From Eunapius fragilis (taxonomy: Eukaryota > Porifera > Demospongiae > Spongillida > Spongillidae), in NCBI GenBank assembly GCA_963681505.1, contig OY811984.1, positions 1,188,772 to 1,252,771 of the forward strand: a stretch of DNA of 64,000 nucleotides, given 5' to 3'. Both the position numbers and the translations under genes were made by a program. Shown in pieces: positions 1 through 17,212 of the stretch. The number at the start of each line of letters is the position of its first letter. Position 1 is the first letter of the stretch. The notes beneath the pieces were generated by a model. That model had not been told where the DNA came from. It searched no databases and saw only the letters and a program-made list of their open reading frames with translations.

Positions 1-45
1 TCGTGTGCAGACCATTTTTACCAACCACCGGTCCTTTTCGGTCAC

Positions 46-386
46 CTTGTTAAGGTTATCGGCTGGAGGGAACGTCCGTCCATCACCGTAAAAGGGTGGT
101 CGGTTTTCCTGCTTTTTGAGTTAGGTTCATCAAACACAGACGAAAGCTGTCTCTTCTGACCGCCGAACGGGAGCACGGCTTGGCGCCCATTCCGCGCGCC
201 CGACGGAGACTTAAGCAAGGGACGGCTACTACTAGTGCCCTCCCTGTCTTGTCTGTCCGTTACTTCTCCCACTTTAGAGACGAGACACGCATCTATGTGG
301 CTATTTATCTCCGCAAACGGCAGAACTACTTCACAAACGGGACAAGCTGCTGACGTGCACGAAGTGCTAGCACACGTGTCTACCAT
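46..386 (-). CDS. UBZ4 zinc-finger protein, first exon only (WRNIP1-like), partial
   Basis: Partial gene: only the first coding exon (ATG at 386) is in the window. It ends in a CAAG|GTGACC splice donor at about position 46, and the rest lies beyond the left edge. Residues 15-34 carry a C-x2-C-x11-H-x3-C zinc-binding pattern with the INSH-x-D-x-C core of UBZ4 ubiquitin-binding fingers. A UBZ4 finger at the extreme N-terminus followed by a low-complexity basic, Ser-rich linker is the layout of WRNIP1, a AAA+ ATPase acting at stalled replication forks. The AAA+ domain is not in view, so RAD18 or another UBZ4 protein cannot be excluded. The gene is divergent from OXNAD1, with 96 bp between the two start codons. 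Confidence 0.55.
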
Positions 387-482
387 TTTCCCGCGCGCGC
401 GAATTCATTTCGATCATGGTGCAGGTGATAATGATTATATATGGTTAAATAGTACATTAAAAGTACATGTAGGCCTATTATG
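387..482. promoter_or_regulatory. 96-bp divergent intergenic region, presumed bidirectional promoter
   Basis: This is the only sequence between the ATG of the UBZ4 gene (minus) and the ATG of OXNAD1 (plus). It starts GC-rich (a CG-rich run near 390-405) and becomes AT-rich towards OXNAD1. It must hold both 5' leaders and any core promoter elements that are not inside the coding exons. No TATA box or named motif was assigned. Confidence 0.4.
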
Positions 483-2181
483 ATGCGCCTTCTATGTGTG
501 TGCACTAGTAGAAACACAATCCTTAGCCTCGCACGCACTAAGATGTCCTTATCAACTCACATGGAGCGCACACTGGGGATCGCGCGGGAAGAGGTACTGG
601 TAACAGGCGGTGTGCACTTTTGCAAAGCGTTCTGCGGTCTACTGTAGGTGAAATCCGACGTCGTTGTCAGGGACATCCGTGAGTTGTCACCTACAGTCAA
701 GGGCTTTACCCTTCAAGTGTCCAACTCGCGTCTCACCTTTCGACCAGGCCAATGGTTAGCTTGGGAATGAGTACGTGTACCTGTAATAGTATCATGTGAG
801 TGCGTATGTACGTGTACCTGTAATAGTATGAATGTGTGCATGTGAGTGCGTATGTACGCGTACCTGTAATAGTATGAATGTGTGCATGTGAGTGCGTATG
901 TATGGGGTTATATATAGACATGACTATGTGTGTTTATATTGTCAGGTTCTAGGTGTGTTTATATTCCCAAACTACTTTAGGGTTGATCATGCTCATTGGG
1001 GGGGGGGGGGGGGGGGGGTATGGGAAGTACCTCAATTAAAGCATAATGGCCTTAATTAATGTGATGTAACATTAGAACGGCTCATTACCTACGTATACAT
1101 ATGTTTCGTTCTCAGGGTCGATCTCTATATCCCAGATGAGGATGTTGTAGGCGGGTACTCCATAACTTCAACACCGCTCTGCCTAAGGAAGTCCGGGACC
1201 ATTGATTTGGCAATAAAATACAGCAGTCATCCTCCAGCTCACTGGATGTACACAAAGGTGTGACATGGTTTTAATTTCACTAGATAAACATTGTAACGGC
1301 TTTATGAAATGAAACTTCTTTTTTTTAGTGAATTCCATTTGCATGCATTGTGTGCATATCACACACATATTTATGTGAACTGTATTACCCTCCTAGTTTT
1401 TATGACTGGTTATTAACACTAGTTATTGTACCCTGCATAATGTTATTAAACACAGTATGATGAGATCATCCCCCATCCTGTGTTCAGTGTTAGCATTCTC
1501 TCCACAGTGTAAAGTTTCTGATAGGCTGTCCGTTCAAATTGGAGGAAGTTTCCACTATTACCCTTCATCATCAGATGAAGAAAAGGACCTGTTGCTCATA
1601 GCTGGAGGGATGGGGATTAACCCCCTGTTCTCCATTCTCCAGTACCAGGCCTATGCTCATCCTGCTCGGAAGGTTAAACTACTCTTTGTTGCCAAAATGG
1701 CTTCAGAACTGCTATTCAAGGTTTGGTTGGCGTGTCATTAGCCTTACGAGTGTTTGAAAACACACACTTGTCATCAACAGAAGCAGCTTGAAGAGCTATG
1801 CGTAAAGAGTGATGTTATTGAAGTGCAATACTTTGTTACCGGAGAGGCTAATCATGATATGAGCATGAACAGTATGAGCTCTCCCTCCTCCCCCCTCTCC
1901 CTCCTCCCCCTCTCCCTCTCCTACCTCTCTCTCAACATACAACGGTGCAATGTCTTTGTTGTACTGGCGATGGCCAGCTACCATCTGGCACTGATGTTGG
2001 TGTATATCTGTCCAATAGGTCGCAGGATTGGGACAGAAGACTTGGCTTGTGCAGTGTCCAGCATGGACCCTTCCAGATTGGCTTGCTTCATATGTGGGCC
2101 ACCTCCCATGGCTGACAGCACCATACAAAGCCTGAGAGATATGGGTGTACCTCAAAATTGCATCCACTGTGAAAAATGGTG

Positions 2182-2185
<4 letters not shown>
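483..2185 (+). CDS. OXNAD1: OXNAD1-like oxidoreductase, NAD-binding domain protein
   Basis: Six coding exons: 483-593, 648-754, 1116-1257, 1508-1720, 1781-1871 and 2019-2185. Together they give 276 aa in frame. Ferredoxin-NADP reductase fold: the FAD-binding RPGQW motif is at about residues 69-73, followed by the GGYSI flavin loop. The NAD-binding LLIAGGMGINPL segment is near residue 140, then CGPPPM, and the chain ends in CEKWW, the family's usual C-terminus (ICGPPPM...EKWW). The first about 30 residues are rich in Arg, Ser and Leu with almost no acidic residues, consistent with a mitochondrial presequence. The HMERT-x3-A/R-RE stretch just after it also matches vertebrate OXNAD1. The physiological substrate of this family is not known. 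Intron 2 (755-1115) holds a short tandem repeat and a poly-G tract. Confidence 0.88.
780..905. repeat. Short tandem repeat in OXNAD1 intron 2, with poly-G tract at about 998-1018
   Basis: About three imperfect copies of a roughly 46-bp unit containing GTACCTGTAATAGTATGAAT. The third copy has a C for T change in the GTACGYGTACC core. A 20-base G homopolymer follows about 100 bp downstream. Confidence 0.7.
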
Positions 2186-2218
<33 letters not shown>

Positions 2219-2786
2219 ACCATGTTGGTCTACATGTACTTTCATTATTTTTTTAACAGCAACTGCAACTGATGACATAAAATAAGCAATTTGAGTTCAC
2301 TAGGCTGGAGTTCACTAGGCTGGCAGGGGGATAGTGTCCATCAGCCTTGCAGAGAAAAGCAACAGTGGTAGTGCCTGTTTGAGAATAATGATATCTCCAT
2401 CATGATGTAGAAACTGCCAAGTGCATGATGTGAATAATTTAATATTTTTATCGTTTTTAAACATCATATACTAGTGGCCTTTCACAGTAGTGGTAGATTG
2501 CCTGGTTCTTGCAGCTCAGTGGTGAAAGACTAGGGAAGAGAAGACACCTAGGTAACAATATTCATACTACATTGCTACTCTTTTGGAACGGTATAAATTT
2601 TGGAACACTAATTCTGGACCAGTGTATGCTATTACCCGGGCATTGCCTAGGATGTAGGCACACTACACAGACGGAGCCATGTTCCAAAACATGGTATTTA
2701 CAATTGCTACCAAATGCATCATTCCAAAATTTTGTACAGTTCCAAAACAGTTGGCTTCACCTCCCACTTCAAACTTTCCTCACCTT
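2186..2786. other. Convergent intergenic region between OXNAD1 and the ZCCHC14-like gene
   Basis: Contains a (CA)n run directly after the OXNAD1 stop (about 2184-2215) and otherwise unique sequence. It should hold the 3' UTRs of both converging genes. No further gene was seen. Confidence 0.5.
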
Positions 2787-10366
<7,580 letters not shown>

Positions 10367-10816
10367 AGCAAAAAGGTGACGTCTGCGAGCCGCTCGACGA
10401 ATGGAATGTATATTATTAAAAAGTGCGGTTTTTGTACGTCAAACGGTAGGTTGCATTAGATGATCCCCCTCCTCCACTGTCATGACCTTGAAGCAAACGG
10501 CATAGCCAGGAAGCATAAATGTCTGTATAGCTGTTGTACAGTTCTATACTCCAGAGACGGTTAACTTACTTGTACAACGAAGCCGCACCACATAAATTTA
10601 ATTTAAGCACAAACGTTCTTCTCCGTGAAACAAGTGTTAAGGGAGAAACCGCCGTTGCAGCACAAATTGGTTTGGACTAATTTTTTACCCTCTTTTTCTA
10701 AAAGGTTTTTCTTGTTCTGTTACTTTTCTTTCTTTTTTTGAGGGGGGGCGAAGGCGGCGGCTCAGAGCTATGAAATTTCAATATACCGTATATTACTAAT
10801 AACAAGCAGAGTCGTG
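10367..10816. promoter_or_regulatory. 450-bp divergent region between ZCCHC14-like gene and ZFAND1
   Basis: Lies between two start codons facing away from each other, so it should carry both promoters. No repeats and no recognisable further ORF. No specific element was assigned. Confidence 0.35.
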
Positions 10817-11428
10817 ATGGAAGTAGAAGTTGGTGAACACTGCACTTTTCCGTTATGTAAACGTCTCGGTAAGCTTGTTGCATCAGCCGTGTCAGAATAT
10901 TTCCGGATTCCACAACTTTCCAGACTTTTTGCCGTTTTTATGTGATGGCTGCGGTCAAGTATTTTGGTATGTATTTAATAGCAGCTGGAAGTTTGCCTTT
11001 TTTAGTACATGTACCTATTGGGCATAACAGTGGCGGTGGGCCCCCACTATTTCCGCCGCCTTACACTTCTGTATAAGGCGTCAGTCTCCAATGCAGCTGT
11101 AATATACTGTCACACGGTACATTGATTAAATTACACGTGTGACCAGCACTGATATAATCTTCAACTTTTTTTTTCTTCTGAAAGTTACGCAGTTGTTAGC
11201 TTAAAATGAAACTTCTCCTCTAGTGAATAATAATAATAATTTGACATTACCCATGCATGCAGCAGTAGCTGGGGTGAGTATGGCTTAATATGTTAACATA
11301 CTATCATTTAAACAGTTATATTATATGTCGATGGGTGAGCTTCATTGACTTGTCATTTGCAAACAGCAAAGAACACAGAACCCAGGAGAGTCACAAGTGT
11401 ACACATGCCGTCCTACCTCTCAAGAACC

Positions 11429-11477
<49 letters not shown>

Positions 11478-13282
11478 GGATGTGTGTGTGTTTTGTATGT
11501 GTATGGGTGTGTGTGTGTGTGTTGTATGTGTATGGGTGTGTGTGTGTGTGTGTGTTGGATGTGTGTGTATATGTGTGTGTGTGTTGTATGTGTGCATGTG
11601 CATACATATGTGTGGATGTATGTGCATTTTAAGAAGATGATATATTATATATTTCAGGCAGAAGCAGCAGATCCTTCATTTCACCTTTGTTCCTTACCTG
11701 GGTGTGGAAGAAGGGAGATTGTAGAGGTCAAGTGCACACACTGCGGACACCTCTTCTGTCTACAGTGAGTTTTTTTTTTTTCAATGACTCTAAGCCATCT
11801 TTTCCCCATGACATGCAAGTAGTCTTCCTCACCCCACTCCACATGTGCACATACATACACAGTCACAGACACCAGGAAGACCACAAATGCCCATTCCTCA
11901 AGGAAGCAATAGACCGACCGTCCCCAATCGCTCATGCACCAATGAAACACCTAGAGGGAAAGGCACCTGGTTGAGTGCTTCCCTCCCAATCTGATAGTGT
12001 AGGTTGTGTGATCCAATCTTCACTTGCAGCAAGAAAGGGCGCCAAGTCTGAATCCTGTGCCATGAAAGTGGCCCTTATGAAAATGAAAATGACGGCACAA
12101 GGGCCCTCCTCTGTACCCCAAGTAGGCTACTGTGTGTGCACAAGGGGCCCTCCTCTGTACCCCAAGTAGGCTACTGTGCATGCACAAGGGGCTCTCCTCT
12201 GTACCCCAAGTAGGCTACTGTGTGTGCACAAGGGGCCCTCCTCTGTACCCCAAGTAGGCTACTGTGTGTGCACAAGGGGCCCTCCTCTGTACCCCAAGTA
12301 GGCTACTATGTGTGCACAAGGGGCTCTCCTGTGTACCCCAAGTAGGCTACTGTGCATGCACAAGGGGCTCTCCTCTGTACCCCAAGTAGGCTACTGTGTG
12401 TGCACAAGGGGCCCTCCTCTGTACCCCAAGTAGGCTACTGTGTGTGCACAAGGGGCTCTCCTGTGTACCCCAAGTAGGCTACTGTGCATGCACAAGGAGC
12501 TCTCCTCTGTACCCCAAGTAGGCTACTGTGCATGCACAAGGGGCCCTCCTCTGTACCCCAAGTAGGCTACTGTGCATGCACAAGGGGCCCTCCTCTGTAC
12601 CCCAAGTAGGCTACTGTGTGTGCACAAGGGGCTCTCCTCTGTACCCCAAGTAGGCTACTGTACATGCTGTCTGCTGTCATGGCAACCAAATGCCCTTGCC
12701 TGCCTTGCATGCGTATTGGGAAGGGAAGGGAAGAGGTGGAGGCAAGGGAGGTGGGGCAAGAGGAAGGGAGGTAAGGAAGATGGGGCAAGAGGAGGGGGTG
12801 GTGTGTAGGAGAATTTTGTGTGATAGTTGTAAGACAAAAAAGAGTGATTTCTCATGCCTTAGTGTGAATGCTAGAGCACCGTTACTCTTTTCCACAAACA
12901 CACAGGAGGAAAGAATATACTACCAAGTTAGCCTGCCAGGGGAAGGCGTGTTGCCACCAACAAACCTGTTCTTCTCCAAGGTGGGTGAATGCAATACCAT
13001 CGTGGGCCTTGGTTACTGCTTTCATTCCAGGAATGGTCGGTAGGCAAGGCAGTTGACTTCATTGCACAGAAGTACAATTTGAGAAATGACAACAATCTCG
13101 TGAATTCGAAGGTACAATGGAGGGACCAATTGCTCGACTCATGTTACTAGTGAGATAATGCACCTCTTTAGAAGCTGTCGCTTGTTGCATCGGACGGTCA
13201 CGCATTCGAATTGCAGGACGTGTTTAGCTCCCTTCTCGACAGCATTCCGAGCGGCAGCACATTGATGTTACAGTATCGATGA
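10817..13282 (+). CDS. ZFAND1: ZFAND1, AN1-type zinc-finger protein
   Basis: Nine coding exons: 10817-10868, 10924-10966, 11367-11430, 11658-11764, 11863-11969, 12030-12121, 12906-12980, 13031-13111 and 13172-13282. They give 243 aa in frame. Two AN1 zinc fingers: the first spans about residues 9-45 (CTFPLC, CDGCGQVFC, HRTQESHKC), the second about 64-98 (CSLPGC, CTHCGHLFC, RHQEDHKC). A basic KVALMKMKM segment follows, then a ubiquitin-like C-terminal domain starting at ERIYYQV and including WSVGKAVDF and NDNN, as in vertebrate ZFAND1. That protein links p97/VCP and the 26S proteasome to stress granule clearance; the role here is inferred by homology. The donor of exon 6 is the first unit of a 13-copy minisatellite in intron 6. 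eIF6 follows 160 bp downstream on the same strand. Confidence 0.9.
11431..11605. repeat. (GT)n compound microsatellite in ZFAND1 intron 3
   Basis: GT-rich tract beginning exactly at the exon 3 donor, so the first GTGTGT of the repeat is itself the 5' splice site. It is interrupted by TTGGATG and TTGTATG spacers. Confidence 0.9.
12096..12662. repeat. 44-bp minisatellite, 13 copies, built from the ZFAND1 exon 6/intron 6 junction
   Basis: Thirteen tandem copies of a 44-bp unit beginning CACAAGGGGCCCTCCTCTGT and containing CCCCAAGTAGGC. The first unit overlaps the last 26 coding bases of ZFAND1 exon 6 and its donor (CCCCAA|GTAGGC at 12121). Every later unit therefore carries a copy of an exon end plus a potential 5' splice site. 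Copies differ by a few substitutions (TGTG/CATG, CCC/CTC). Confidence 0.92.
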
Positions 13283-13442
13283 TGTCATGTGATACTATTA
13301 AACTTGCGCGAGGACATTGCGTCATAAATATTGCCCAAACGTGGTTGCTGAATTGCGCCAAGTGTTGTTCAATAAAGCGTCGAAGTCTGTTGTGCTGTTC
13401 CAATTGTCAACGCTTTCGTCAAAACAAGAGAACCGAAAAGAA

Positions 13443-13827
13443 ATGGCTGTGCGAGTGCAGTTCGAGGGCAGTAGTGAAGTCGGCGTATTTGCGAAGCTTA
13501 CCAATGCGTACTGCTTGGTAGCCATTGGTGGTTCAGCCAATTTCTATAGGTGAGTAGAACGGACCGAAACTTATGTTCCCAACCGTAACCGACTAACTCC
13601 ATTCTAGCGTGTTCGAAGGAGAGTTGTCAGACGCAATCCCTGTCGTCTATACGTCTATAGCAGGCTGTCGGATAATCGGCAGATTATGCGTCGGTGGGCA
13701 ACACGTGATTCATCCTGTCGATATTTTATTTTTGTTATATATTTTCTAATTTCGGCATTTTAGGGAACAGACACGGGCTTCTTGTTCCCAACAATACTAC
13801 AGACCAGGCAAGTGTAGCGAGAAAATG

Positions 13828-13865
<38 letters not shown>

Positions 13866-16529
13866 CGTGCGCATGTGGGTGTGCGCACGTCGTGTGCGTG
13901 TGTCTGTGTGTGCGTTTGTGTGTCTGTGTTTGTGTGTGTTAGTCTGTGCGTGTGCGTGTGTTTGTCTGTGCGTGTGCGTGTGTTTGTCGTGTGTGACTGT
14001 GTATGCATGGATGTGTGCACGTGTCCTTTCCAAGACTTCGGTTTTTTTAGTTGTTCACTGACCCCAATTAGGAGTTGCAGCATCTTCGAAATTCCTTACC
14101 TGACAGTGTAAAAATCCAGCGAGTGGAAGAAAGGTTGTCTGCTCTGGGAAACTGCATCACGTGCAATGACTATGTTGCTCTGGCGCACCCTGACATAGAC
14201 AGAGTAAGTAAATATGGTGATGTAAACATATGTTAGAGATGTTCTTTGTTTATGGACAACATGATTTGTATTAAAATGTACGTCTGCTTGGAAAACTGCC
14301 GACATCCTTTTTTTTTAAAAAAGGACCATAGCTGTGGAATGTACCAAACATAATGTTACTTATTGTGCCATTAATCCCAAATGTTGAATTATTTTTACTG
14401 TTTGGATTGCAGTTAATTAACTGTATTGCTTTGCCGTTCTGCAGGAAACAGAAGAAATACTGGCTGACACACTGAAGGTAGAAGTTTTTAAGCAGACAGT
14501 GGCTGACCATATGTTAGTGGGGACCTACTGCTGCTTCAACAACCAGGGGGGACTGGTGAGTGTGCTTAGGTGGATATGACTGGTTCAGATTTTGTTTCCC
14601 CTTGTTTTGCGTAGGTCCATCCAAAGACAAAGATAGAGGAGCAGGATGAGCTCTCTTCCTTGCTACAAGTGCCTCTTGTGGTGGGTTCTTTAGCTATATA
14701 ATAAAAAGTTGTAAAAGTGCTCTCCGTTTGAATTGCTATAACTTCTGAATGATTAATGCTACCGACAGCACATCCTACCACACAATTTCTCTATTGTGCA
14801 TTTTATTTCTATCCATTATGTCCTTTATGTACCGTTCATACAAAAGAGCGTTACCTCTAGGCATTCAAAACCTAAATACCCTGCTGCAGAAGTCCTATTG
14901 CTGTTGATAGAGTCCTATCACTTGTTTGTTAATTTTCCACTCTGTTTGTGCCAGTGCATACATTTCCCGTCCCCCCTACATTTGATCAGACATGGTTTGT
15001 CTAAATCATTGGTGGGAATCAAGCGGGAAAATGTGCACGCACTTCACACAGCTATATCTTTGCTGCAAAACAATTAGAGTACAAATTAACGAACAGAACA
15101 AATCAATAGTGACAGGATTCTTCTACGTGTATAACTGATTTTGATACTAGATTTTGAAGCAATTTGACCTCTCCTGCAGTAAGTTTTGAACCCCTGGGGG
15201 TAATGCTCGTTGTATGCACTGTATGGGAAGGATATAAAGGACAGAAATAAAATTTGCCATAGAGAAATGGTATGCTGCTAATAGTAAGTCAGTTGCATCT
15301 CGGATGTGGCACAAAACACGCAATTTTTTGCTTGAGGTCTTGCACCATAATCGAGGTTGAAGGCTGGGGATCAAAGGGGAGCAATTCTAGTTCAGCCATT
15401 TCACAAATGTGTTTGAAAGCACGGAATTTTTTTTTTTGGTGTGGGTAAAGGTCATATGAGATAAGTTTGTTGTCATAAGAAATTCAATTACGAAAGTGTT
15501 TGCGCGAGAGGTCAGTATGATGGTGTGAGGGGAGGCGTGATGGTGTGAGGGGAGGGTGATGGTGTGAGGGGAGGAGTGATGGTGTTCGTGCGAGAGGTCA
15601 GTATGAAATTTGTTAATTTTTAACACGTGCCATTCTAATGGTGGAGAACGTTTCATTCAACCTAAGAATGCGATTCAAAAGTTTAACAATGATGCGCACC
15701 AAATCCATTCTTGGCGATAAGAATATATACATTCATTCATATAATCACTCAAATGGATTCTTAGCCATTCGTATTATTCCAACCCGTGCAACGGTTTCCA
15801 CCCAAGTGCATGTTAAAGATCGCCTACTGATGGGAACACTCCTTCCTTCTTGCATGTGCTGTTATTCCATCTGGCGCTGTTTACAAAAGGCTAAGGGGGT
15901 AAGGTATTGTACATCACATTATTTCTGTACGCTTGTCTTGTGGGGGTTATTCATTGGTTATTTAATATGCTGCCTCTTTGTTGGTGGTTCATTTGCTTCC
16001 ATCTTTTGCATGTGATACTATGCAGGCAGGCACAGTGAACAGAGGCAGTGATGTGATTGGTGCGGGCCTCCTGGTGAACGACTGGACTGCATTCTGCGGT
16101 TTCAACACCACCAGCACAGAGCTGTCGGTCATCGAAGGAGTCTTCAAACTGTCTGAACATCAACACAAGCCATTTTCACTAGGGTCGCATCTCCAAGCTC
16201 CTCTTGTAGACAGGTGGGTCTTGGGGAGATGTAGGTTAAGGGCTAACTGCTGTCATCACCATGGCAACTATTGTTTGCACACGTCTTCATGTAAGATTTG
16301 TTAGCGAGGAGTGAACTTTAACTTTGATGTTTGGCAACCTTGGCGGTCTTTATAATGAAATCACCGATATTTTTGAGTATAATAAGTTCACGCGAAAGAT
16401 GGCATGCTTTCTGGACGATTCATTATATATGTTCATCCCTTAGCTAATAATTCATCTTACGTGGTAATTTGGGGTTTGTGTGTGTGATTTACCTTTGGTT
16501 CTTTGATTTTCTGCAGTATGGTGTCCTGA
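13443..16529 (+). CDS. EIF6: Eukaryotic translation initiation factor 6 (eIF6)
   Basis: Eight coding exons: 13443-13549, 13608-13693, 13764-13807, 14072-14203, 14445-14555, 14615-14680, 16026-16213 and 16517-16529. They give 248 aa (human eIF6 is 245). It is nearly colinear with animal eIF6: MAVR start, [75 protein letters not shown] and [20 protein letters not shown]. The 13-base last exon gives an ending DSMVS, comparable with DSLT in human. eIF6 is the pentein-fold anti-association factor that binds pre-60S subunits in nucleolus and cytoplasm. Intron 3 uses a GC donor (CAG|GCAAGT). A (GT)n tract lies in that intron. The large intron 6 (1.35 kb) holds no other gene. Confidence 0.95.
13829..14005. 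repeat. (GT)n compound microsatellite in eIF6 intron 3
   Basis: GT-rich repeat with GC- and TC-containing interruptions, in the GC-AG intron of eIF6, about 20 bp downstream of its donor. Confidence 0.88.
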
Positions 16530-17212
16530 TACTTCTATACCATATTCAAAGTGGTCCAGAATGAACTTGAACATTTCTAACACTTTGCTTAATATCATTG
16601 TGACTTACTTACGTGTGAATGAGAAAGGGTTGGCTACACACCTTATTGCATGGAGTTGGCTGGCAACCCCTAACTTAACGACTCTAACACGAAGTGTTAC
16701 AGTCATGGCATGATCATAGAGAAATTAGCAGCTCAAACATACGGAGAATAAAGCATATACATTAGTGACAATTGAAATTCAGTGACAGTTGCTATCAACA
16801 CTTATGCAATTGCTATATTCTTTTTTTCTGTATGACGTGTAATGAATGTATTCAGAAAGTAATTTATATACGCAGATCTCTAATATATTTATATTATGTA
16901 GGTCTTGTTCATTGTTTTGGCCTACCCACTATGAGGTGGAAGGAAGTGGAACCCGGAACCCTCATGTTTTCTCATGACGTGTTTTCATTGAGCTCAAAAA
17001 AAAAATTGCTTGAGGTCCATGCTGTTGTCTCACCACGCAATGACCTGGCTTCAAAGAATACACACATGTACAAGGACGGATACTCAAAGCACGTCCATAT
17101 TTTGTTACTAATTGGCAATAGTTAAAAAGTCCTCTTTTCATTTTCTTTACAAATACGGTAAATTACAGTTGATGCTTTGTTCCCTCCAATTAATATCTTC
17201 CGTTGTATCTTA
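16530..17212. other. Convergent intergenic region between eIF6 and TRPML-1
   Basis: About 680 bp of AT-rich unique sequence expected to contain both 3' UTRs. No extra exon fits either gene here. Confidence 0.45.

Noticed and set aside
12096-12662. CRISPR-like regular repeat array
   Set aside because: The units are contiguous with no unique spacers, in a eukaryotic intron, and derive from the exon-intron junction.
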